Assembly (NCBI GenBank): GCA_002712645.1 | Contig: PAUH01000013.1 | Coordinates: 12,705-23,383, forward strand | Direction: 5' to 3' | Origin: Methanobacteriota archaeon | GTDB lineage: Archaea > Thermoplasmatota > Poseidoniia > Poseidoniales > Thalassarchaeaceae | DNA: 10,679 nucleotides | Shown: positions 5,601 to 10,679 of the stretch, piece by piece | Layout: each line of letters opens with the position of its first letter | Numbering within the stretch: position 1 is the stretch's first letter | Position numbers and translations under genes: made by a program | Notes under the pieces: generated by a model | The model's input: only the letters and a program-made list of their open reading frames with translations | What the model was told of the DNA's origin: nothing | Database searches by the model: none

Positions 5601-8600
5601 CTATTCGAACGCTTCATCATCCGGATTAGAAGTAAATCCGCCCCATGATTCGATCATTTCTATGTCTGCTAACGTAGAGGCTCGTCTTGAACGACTGACG
5701 GCCAAGCCGATTACCCCAAGAAGGGCCACTGCCGCAGCACCCCATGTCAGAATGCTCTGAATTATTTCTGAATCCGAATCATCATCCTCTATCGGGATAG
5801 TGACTGTAAGCGTCGGACTTACGGTGTCGCCATCTCTGGCCCATACGTCGATTCTCATCCAATCACTATCATCAGGCGACACTTGGACATTCCTTGTCCA
5901 AACCCCGTCATCAGGCACTGAATCTCCAAATGCCCCGTCATCGTTCAATTCGATCACGGTGGGGTTTCCTGAAACTGTTATCACAGCTGATACCTGCTCA
6001 GATGTTCCATCAAGATCGACTAGGGATACTTGTATCCTTATCGTCTGGGCCTGTTCGCTGTTCAGACTGTCTGGAGAAACTGAAAGAGAAGAGAGGAATG
6101 GGGCACTCGAACCCACCATTATTGAGATGGAGTCTTGATCAGATGCTCCTCTAGAGTCTTTCGCGGTTAGTACGATAACATGCTGCCCAGGTGGTAGATT
6201 GGCCTCTATAATAGGGTCGGAACCAAGAGTTGTTCCATCAGCAAGAGTCCATTCCAAGAGTAATAGATCGCCATCATAGTCCACGGTCCCCGTGGAGTCG
6301 AGCAGAACTCGATCGCCAGGGGGGAAGAAGCGTCCATCTTGGGGGGATGCTATGGTTACGACGGGAGCGCTTGGAAGAATTTGTAAAGACATTTCACTGG
6401 TTCTTGAGAGTCCTGTGGAATCCTCCAGGATGATTGTGAGATTATGCTGTCCCGTTGAAAGATGTCTTTCATGAATTTGATTGGGATTTACTCCTTGTAA
6501 TATGGGAGTTTCCAACACATCAGAATAAATCGTCATAGAGAAGGGATTTGCATCCATATCAAACGAGTTGCGAAGATCGAAGACTACTTTCTCGTTTGAT
6601 TTTGAAGATGCTCCGTCTTCTGGGCTATCTATCACTATAACAGGGGCAGAGGGGGAAACAGTGACATTAACAAATGAATATGCAGGATTTCCTAATCCAT
6701 CATCCACGGTGAGAGATATGAGATGATTTCCCTCTGGAAGCCGCGATTGGAAGCTCCATTCGGTTGAAAGCGGTTCCAATTGGCCATTGAGATTCCACAT
6801 GACGCTGACTAAATCATTTGAAGACTCTCTTGTGGAGCATAGTAAGCCCCACCCCTCTTGAGGGAGTTCTAAACAGTGTAAATCTTGATCTCCTGATCCT
6901 GTTGCACTGAATCCAATCAGATTTGAAGAGTCTGTCGCGTAACCCTCGTGAGGAAATGCAATTACGGATCTTGGGTTTGAATTAGTGACTTCAATTTCTA
7001 CCTGATCGTACGACTTCCGGCCCGTGTTCTCCGGGCTATTGTCCCATGCACTCAACGTTAGCAGGTGCAAACCCTTCGAAAGTCGTCCTTGCCACGAGTT
7101 GCCATCAGACACCTCAATTCCAGACCATATGATTCCGTCCAAATTAGATTCTATTGAAAGATGCAGAGTATCTCCTTCGGGATCAAAGGTTCCTTCGAAG
7201 CTTATATCCAGCATATCTTCAGATGTTGTTCCTAATCGAGTGATTGAGTGATTTATCTCAGGCAACTCATTGAAATGATCGACGGTAAAGGTCCATGAGA
7301 CTGGCTGGTTTGAGCCGTCGTACACGGATACTGTTGCGGTGAATGCATCTTCCGATGGATCAAAGCCGACCGAGAAGACCGAATTACATGGCGGGCTGAG
7401 AGATATGTTCCCACCGTAGCTGGTTCGAATCCAACACTGGAGAGAGTCGTCTTCTGGGTCATAAGTCCCAGATAAGTCGACGGTCGCATTTCTTGTCATA
7501 CCGAGACTCATGACTCCGAATGGAGAGATTTGAGGAGATGCTTCGACAGTTACAGAGGGCGGGAGGTTGAGTAATTCGATTGAACGTTGTTCGATTGAAC
7601 ACAGGCCTGTCGAGTCACAGACTTCGAGAGTGATTGTATGTTGGCCGTCACTTAGATTTGGAGCGGCCTCCTGTCCACTATTCGCTGTTATATACGACGA
7701 TACTGTGGATGGTCCCGCTAGGATACCATCAATCGAACTTGACCATAAGTATGTGAGTGGGTCGTCATCCATATCCCATGAATGAGTGGCATTCAGTATG
7801 ATCTCGTCTGAGCTCCCGAATACCGATCCATCCAGTGGTGAGTCCCAGACAATGAATGGGGGTTGATTGGGTAAATCAATTTCACATACCATCGAAATAT
7901 CTTGATTGAGAAGCATGGTATTCGTCGAGTTACTGTGGCCATCGTAGGAGCAAGCGCCCTGTACACTGGCTACAGGAGACCAGCCTGCACTGTTATTCCA
8001 GGTTCGACCCACATACGGGCCGATATTTGACCTACCAGAATAGGGTAGGACTAGGTTCTGGTCTTGCTGAAGTGAATCAAATGAGAGGTTCAAGTCTGCA
8101 TATGGTATCCCATATCCGTTCTGATTGACTGCCTCTGCTTGAATCATCCAGGAGATGTTTAGCAGATCGTCATCATCGTCTGATGATGGCTCGGTAATGG
8201 GCGAGGAAGAAATCCAATTCACGATACTTCCTGATGAGAGATTTAGAGAAGATGGTCCGATTAATTCGACATCACTCAGAGATACGGTTGTTGAATGGAA
8301 TGAAGGCTGATTTTGAGTTGTGCAATTAAAGATTACATTCCTGATAACCATAGATTCGAATCCCGAGAATGAGGCACATCCGCTAGTTCCTGTGATCTGA
8401 CTGTTGATCATACTCGATTCTGATGGACTAGAGGGAGACCACTCTAGCCCCCCAGAGATACCGGATATCGATACATCAAGAAGATGGGCGTCGATTGACT
8501 GCATTACGACAGCAGGACTGATTGAATCTGTCTGCAAATCTGCTCCGTGGATTAAAATTGGACCATTTCTCTGAAGGTTGGCCCCATCTCCAGATATTGC

Positions 8601-10232
8601 AAGTCCGGATAACGGGGAAACAGAGCGGATTCCAATCAGCTGCAAATCTATGCTATCGACTATGGAAAAACCCACTGCATCCCCATTGGATGTGCAGTTT
8701 ACACAACTCACATTCTTACCCGAACTGATAAAATCGTTTGAACGGATAAATGAAAATCCTGCTCCCTCTGAATTTATCGTCGCAATAGCGCCATTTCCTG
8801 AAGTAAGAGCATCCTCTATCCAAACATTGGATGAATCCATGATTCGTACACCAGAGAGTTGATTCATCGAGGATGTGAGTCCCACTACCTCTGGATGGAA
8901 CTCTCTGACATCGATACCTACGCCACCATTCTGAGTGGTTGTCCAATTGTATCCAGCTGCCCCTCCCTTCCAAAGTAGGATTCCAGAACCCTGCGCGCCC
9001 GTCACGCTAATGTCATCCAAGGTTACAGGCCAGCTAGCACTTCTGAGATAGATGCCGGCCTTTTCCCCCGGGCCTGATCCGGGATTTCTTGAGCCATCAT
9101 CGGAAGATGTGATGTCTCTGAATACAGATGTGCCATCAATCATGTATGCCTTAAGTCCTGTAGCGTAATTCGAAACTAGATTCAAACCTTCGATAAATGC
9201 GCCACTGGTGTTTAGTTCAACAGCTGCAGTGGCGAAGCCCTGTGTTTCTGAGTCGGGCCCCCCAGTTCCCGAAACAGTAGCATTCCTGATAATTGCATTC
9301 ACATTCAAATCATTCCATTTAGATCGATTGTACTGTTCAACCATGATTCCACGATACTTCGAATTGGAGACGGTGATATTCTCCAAAGTAGGGCGTGTCG
9401 TGAATCCCTCAGATATGTGACGTACGAAAATCCCATTATCCGATTTCTCTATCTCTGTGTCTGATATCAACAAAACGGAATCTTCAACCCATATTCCTGA
9501 AGAAACAGCAAGAGTTGCTCCACTGACATTAGTGATTGATAGATCTCTGATCACTCCGCCAGAACCGCCCCATACATTGAGTGCTCGAGTGACTAGACTG
9601 TCAGCCAGTAAGCCGTCTACTAGGGGAGCGCTTCCACTTCCCAATGATAGGCCGATACCATATCGCCATGTCCCAGATATCCCATGTACGTCTTGTCCGC
9701 CTCCCTGGATAGTCAAATTAGTGATTTGTGGATTCGCAGATGAGAATAGATCGACTGCCACGAAATCAGCATTTAGAATTGTGATATTGTTCATTATTGG
9801 GTCAGAATCAACGATTATTATTCCTCGTGAAGCATTTTCAATTTTTAAGTGTGAAATCGATGACCCGAGGCCTCGGCTGACAGAGGTGAAATGTATGCCG
9901 TCATGCTTACCATCGATTGAATTCACAGTGACTTGCTGGTTTTCTGTTCCTAAAACTGAGAGTCTTCCATCGACATCAATCGATTCCCCCTCTCCGATTC
10001 TTATTTCCGTTCCCGGTTGTACTTGTACCACTTGATCATCATCGATCACCGCTCCGTCTGGTAAATTTACGATTCCAGACCATACAACAACTGTGGTTGA
10101 AGAAGTGACCGTTGGGGTCAAAGAAAGTACCATTATTGCCATTATGAAGAGAGCCCATCGACGGGTCCGATTCGCCTCCGCTCGCACTCTCACTACCTGA
10201 TTACAGCATGGTATCGTTGTATGCTTTGCCAT
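5601..10232 (-). CDS. Giant cell-surface protein: beta-helix, seven Ig/PKD-like repeats, C-terminal membrane anchor
   Basis: About 1543 residues from the ATG at 10232 (a TTG at 10250 would add six). The order is: a basic n-region and hydrophobic core (FIMAIMVLSLTP, 29-40) forming a signal peptide; a right-handed beta-helix region (about 52-680) opening with a typical PGTEIRIGEGESIDVDGRL segment and rich in short G-I/V-D/N turns; an acidic break SSDDDDDLLN; a roughly 100-residue spacer domain; seven Ig/PKD-like repeats starting near 789, 889, 988, 1084, 1195, 1288 and 1376; an acidic stretch; a transmembrane helix at about 1491-1512; and a tail RSRRASTLADIEMIESWGGF plus an acidic end. Orientation is therefore N-terminus outside. 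There are more than 20 N-x-S/T sequons, all in the outer part. I infer an adhesin, glycan-binding or structural surface protein; no catalytic motif is recognised, although some beta-helices are polysaccharide lyases or hydrolases. The signal peptide n-region is unusually long (about 25 residues), so a later GTG start is possible. Confidence 0.9.
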   Translation of the reverse strand: MAKHTTIPCCNQVVRVRAEANRTRRWALFIMAIMVLSLTPTVTSSTTVVVWSGIVNLPDGAVIDDDQVVQVQPGTEIRIGEGESIDVDGRLSVLGTENQQVTVNSIDGKHDGIHFTSVSRGLGSSISHLKIENASRGIIIVDSDPIMNNITILNADFVAVDLFSSANPQITNLTIQGGGQDVHGISGTWRYGIGLSLGSGSAPLVDGLLADSLVTRALNVWGGSGGVIRDLSITNVSGATLAVSSGIWVEDSVLLISDTEIEKSDNGIFVRHISEGFTTRPTLENITVSNSKYRGIMVEQYNRSKWNDLNVNAIIRNATVSGTGGPDSETQGFATAAVELNTSGAFIEGLNLVSNYATGLKAYMIDGTSVFRDITSSDDGSRNPGSGPGEKAGIYLRSASWPVTLDDISVTGAQGSGILLWKGGAAGYNWTTTQNGGVGIDVREFHPEVVGLTSSMNQLSGVRIMDSSNVWIEDALTSGNGAIATINSEGAGFSFIRSNDFISSGKNVSCVNCTSNGDAVGFSIVDSIDLQLIGIRSVSPLSGLAISGDGANLQRNGPILIHGADLQTDSISPAVVMQSIDAHLLDVSISGISGGLEWSPSSPSESSMINSQITGTSGCASFSGFESMVIRNVIFNCTTQNQPSFHSTTVSLSDVELIGPSSLNLSSGSIVNWISSSPITEPSSDDDDDLLNISWMIQAEAVNQNGYGIPYADLNLSFDSLQQDQNLVLPYSGRSNIGPYVGRTWNNSAGWSPVASVQGACSYDGHSNSTNTMLLNQDISMVCEIDLPNQPPFIVWDSPLDGSVFGSSDEIILNATHSWDMDDDPLTYLWSSSIDGILAGPSTVSSYITANSGQEAAPNLSDGQHTITLEVCDSTGLCSIEQRSIELLNLPPSVTVEASPQISPFGVMSLGMTRNATVDLSGTYDPEDDSLQCWIRTSYGGNISLSPPCNSVFSVGFDPSEDAFTATVSVYDGSNQPVSWTFTVDHFNELPEINHSITRLGTTSEDMLDISFEGTFDPEGDTLHLSIESNLDGIIWSGIEVSDGNSWQGRLSKGLHLLTLSAWDNSPENTGRKSYDQVEIEVTNSNPRSVIAFPHEGYATDSSNLIGFSATGSGDQDLHCLELPQEGWGLLCSTRESSNDLVSVMWNLNGQLEPLSTEWSFQSRLPEGNHLISLTVDDGLGNPAYSFVNVTVSPSAPVIVIDSPEDGASSKSNEKVVFDLRNSFDMDANPFSMTIYSDVLETPILQGVNPNQIHERHLSTGQHNLTIILEDSTGLSRTSEMSLQILPSAPVVTIASPQDGRFFPPGDRVLLDSTGTVDYDGDLLLLEWTLADGTTLGSDPIIEANLPPGQHVIVLTAKDSRGASDQDSISIMVGSSAPFLSSLSVSPDSLNSEQAQTIRIQVSLVDLDGTSEQVSAVITVSGNPTVIELNDDGAFGDSVPDDGVWTRNVQVSPDDSDWMRIDVWARDGDTVSPTLTVTIPIEDDDSDSEIIQSILTWGAAAVALLGVIGLAVSRSRRASTLADIEMIESWGGFTSNPDDEAFE
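5772..7868 (-). repeat. Seven tandem Ig/PKD-like protein repeats within the giant surface gene
   Basis: Units begin (coding strand) at about 7868, 7568, 7271, 6983, 6650, 6371 and 6107, a spacing of roughly 265-335 bp. Each opens with N/S-x-P-P or SAP, often followed by a PxDG motif (SPLDGSVF, SPEDGASS, SPQDGRFF) and then a D-x-D-x-D-like acidic loop (DMDDDP, DPEDD, DPEGD, DYDGD) before a W or hydrophobic strand and a G-x-H-x-[LI]-x-L strand. The acidic loops are typical of calcium-stabilised PKD/cadherin-like domains. The repeats are diverged at the DNA level, so they are old duplications rather than recent expansion. Confidence 0.75.
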
Positions 10233-10235
10233 GCT
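10205..10235 (-). other. Possible hairpin covering the start codon of the giant gene
   Basis: AGCATGG (10205-10211) and CCATGCT (10229-10235) are perfect 7-base complements separated by 17 bases. In the minus-strand transcript the first arm contains the ATG at 10232, so folding would hide the start codon. It is short and could be chance. Confidence 0.3.
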
Positions 10236-10236
10236 A

Positions 10237-10249
10237 TGTACACTGTACA
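10237..10249. promoter_or_regulatory. 13-bp perfect palindrome TGTACACTGTACA, candidate operator
   Basis: Two copies of the self-complementary hexamer TGTACA flank a single C, so the 13-mer is both a direct and an inverted repeat. It lies 4 bases upstream of the ATG of the giant surface gene, on or next to its predicted transcription start, where a bound dimeric regulator would block RNA polymerase. The adjacent RAM-domain genes encode the ligand-binding part of Lrp-type regulators but lack a DNA-binding domain, so they are not the obvious binders. Confidence 0.5.
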
Positions 10250-10293
10250 AAATTTAGGGAGGCATGATAAACGGACTTTCATCCCGATGATTC

Positions 10294-10299
10294 GAGGGG
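10294..10299 (+). promoter_or_regulatory. Ribosome binding site GAGGGG supporting an ATC start at 10306
   Basis: GAGGGG is followed by six bases (ATTTGT) and then ATC. The spacing is right for initiation at 10306 and leaves no canonical ATG/GTG/TTG nearby in the correct frame. Confidence 0.5.
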
Positions 10300-10305
10300 A
10301 TTTGT

Positions 10306-10539
10306 ATCGAGACTGCGTTTGTTCTAATCAAAGCCCTTCCAATGAAGGAGAGAGATGTTTATGCGAGCCTCCTTCAGATGGACTCTGTTGTAGAAACCCA
10401 CTCCGTTTATGGGGAGTATGACCTCGTTGCAAGGGTTGATTTTGAAGATTCTCGGGCCATGACTAGATTCCTGATTGAAGAAATGCGTGCAATACCAGGC
10501 GTGTTGAAGACTGAAACTCTGATATCTGCTGAGGTGTGA
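10306..10539 (+). CDS. Stand-alone Lrp/AsnC ligand-binding (RAM) domain protein with non-canonical ATC start
   Basis: A 77-residue protein if started at ATC 10306, reading (M)ETAFVLIKALPMKERD and so on. It is a single alpha-beta RAM/AsnC_trans_reg domain (PF01037): strand AFVLI, helix, VYGEYDLVARVDF with the usual glycine-rich GEYDLV ligand/dimer segment (36-41), a second helix, and the closing strand GVLKTETLISAEV. It lacks the helix-turn-helix of full Lrp regulators, so it probably senses amino acids or other small molecules, or modulates a partner as an oligomer. The first ATG in this frame (10342) would remove the first beta strand, which is essential to the fold; the frame is open back to a TGA at 10288 with no ATG, GTG or TTG in between. 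Residues from 10306 align without gaps with the next gene from its own ATG. It may be an ATC start, or an ATG altered by error or mutation. Confidence 0.8.
   Translation: METAFVLIKALPMKERDVYASLLQMDSVVETHSVYGEYDLVARVDFEDSRAMTRFLIEEMRAIPGVLKTETLISAEV
10531..10536 (+). promoter_or_regulatory. Ribosome binding site GAGGTG for the second RAM gene
   Basis: GAGGTG is inside the last codons of the first RAM gene, five bases before the ATG at 10542. The two-base gap between the genes suggests translational coupling. Confidence 0.65.
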
Positions 10540-10541
10540 CT

Positions 10542-10679
10542 ATGTCTGTAGGTTTCGTGCTCATAACTACTGAACCCGGTAGTGAGATTTCCGTCAGGAA
10601 TGCATTGGACTCGATAGACGGTGTATCCGGCCGATGGGTTGTCTTTGGAAGTCATGATCTCCTAGTCAAGGTAGAAGCG
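10542..10679 (+). CDS. Second stand-alone Lrp/AsnC ligand-binding (RAM) domain protein, cut by window edge
   Basis: The 46 residues visible begin MSVGFVLITTEPGSE and include VVFGSHDLLVKVEA, the beta-alpha-beta-beta start of an AsnC/Lrp ligand-binding domain. The frame runs off the right edge. It aligns position for position with the first 46 residues of the preceding gene (shared F5, V6, L7, I8, P12, E15, V18, L22, D26, V28, V34, G36, D39, L40 and V44), so the pair arose by duplication or comes from the same subfamily. The GSHDLL segment replaces the more usual GEYDLV, which may alter ligand choice or partner. With only half the domain seen, I cannot tell whether it is also a stand-alone domain or is fused to something else. 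Confidence 0.8.
   Translation, partial: MSVGFVLITTEPGSEISVRNALDSIDGVSGRWVVFGSHDLLVKVEA

Larger units (their letters stand above)
10233..10305. promoter_or_regulatory. Divergent promoter region between the giant surface gene and the RAM-domain genes
   Basis: A 73-bp spacer. For the giant gene, the minus strand reads CCGTTTATCATG across about 10263-10274, a fair TATA-like element; transcription 25-30 bases downstream would begin near 10240, leaving almost no leader before the ATG at 10232. For the plus-strand genes, the A/T-rich ACAAAATTTA at 10247-10256 could serve as a TATA element, giving a start near 10280 and a short leader that includes the GAGGGG at 10294-10299. Both assignments are inferred from sequence composition and spacing. 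Confidence 0.45.

Noticed and set aside
9457..10035. 192-codon plus-strand open frame within the giant gene
   Set aside because: It is antisense to the beta-helix coding region, is rich in Ser/Thr/Pro/Arg as antisense shadows usually are, and has no domain or ribosome binding site that I can see.
5601..10250. Polysaccharide lyase or pectinase activity for the beta-helix protein
   Set aside because: The fold is shared with such enzymes, but I see no recognisable catalytic signature, so only a structural or binding role is stated.
10264..10290. Reading through TGA 10288 (selenocysteine-type) from ATG 10264 into the RAM gene
   Set aside because: The segment before the TGA (MINGLSSR) has no counterpart in the family or in the paralogue, the GGGAGG before it is only one base away, and no selenocysteine context is visible.

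Overview
The window looks like a fragment of a planktonic archaeal genome. It is most likely a Thermoplasmatota / Marine Group II (Poseidoniales-type) euryarchaeon, although no rRNA or other marker gene is present to prove it. The clues are the gene set (a PF09826-type beta-propeller secreted protein, an archaeal aminopeptidase-T-like protein, stand-alone Lrp/AsnC ligand-binding domains, and a giant beta-helix/PKD surface protein with a C-terminal anchor and short charged tail), the very tight packing and the mixed use of Shine-Dalgarno and apparently leaderless starts. The taxonomic call is inference. I see no tRNA, rRNA, CRISPR array, insertion sequence or phage gene.

Layout: (1) 1-1976, minus: a secreted, probably lipid-anchored beta-propeller protein whose C-terminus runs off the left edge. 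(2) 2105-3729, plus: a two-gene operon of an aminopeptidase-T (M29)-like protein that has lost most expected metal ligands, joined by a 1-base stop/start overlap to a thiamine-pyrophosphokinase-like protein with degenerate catalytic motifs. (3) 3676-4770, minus: an AI-2E/PerM-family membrane protein whose last 17 codons overlap the end of the kinase-like gene on the opposite strand. (4) 4860-5600, plus: a family-2 glycosyltransferase. (5) 5601-10232, minus: a protein of about 1543 residues with signal peptide, right-handed beta-helix, seven roughly 100-residue Ig/PKD-like repeats, one transmembrane anchor and a short cytoplasmic tail. (6) 10306-10679, plus: two tandem stand-alone Lrp/AsnC ligand-binding (RAM) domain genes, the second cut by the right edge.

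Transcription units alternate strand all the way across, giving three short divergent promoter regions (about 73-128 bp) and two convergent junctions with no spacer (a 54-bp overlap and an exact abutment). There is no gene-free stretch longer than about 130 bp. The functional themes are the cell surface (beta-propeller lipoprotein, giant adhesin-like protein with more than 20 N-glycosylation sequons, glycosyltransferase, membrane permease) and small-molecule or cofactor handling (kinase-like, aminopeptidase-like and RAM-domain genes). Direct cooperation between them is not shown by the sequence.

Most worth checking: the first RAM gene, which appears to start on a non-canonical ATC codon; the multiple metal-ligand losses in the aminopeptidase-like protein; the altered active site of the kinase-like protein; and a perfect 13-bp palindrome at the predicted start of transcription of the giant surface-protein gene.
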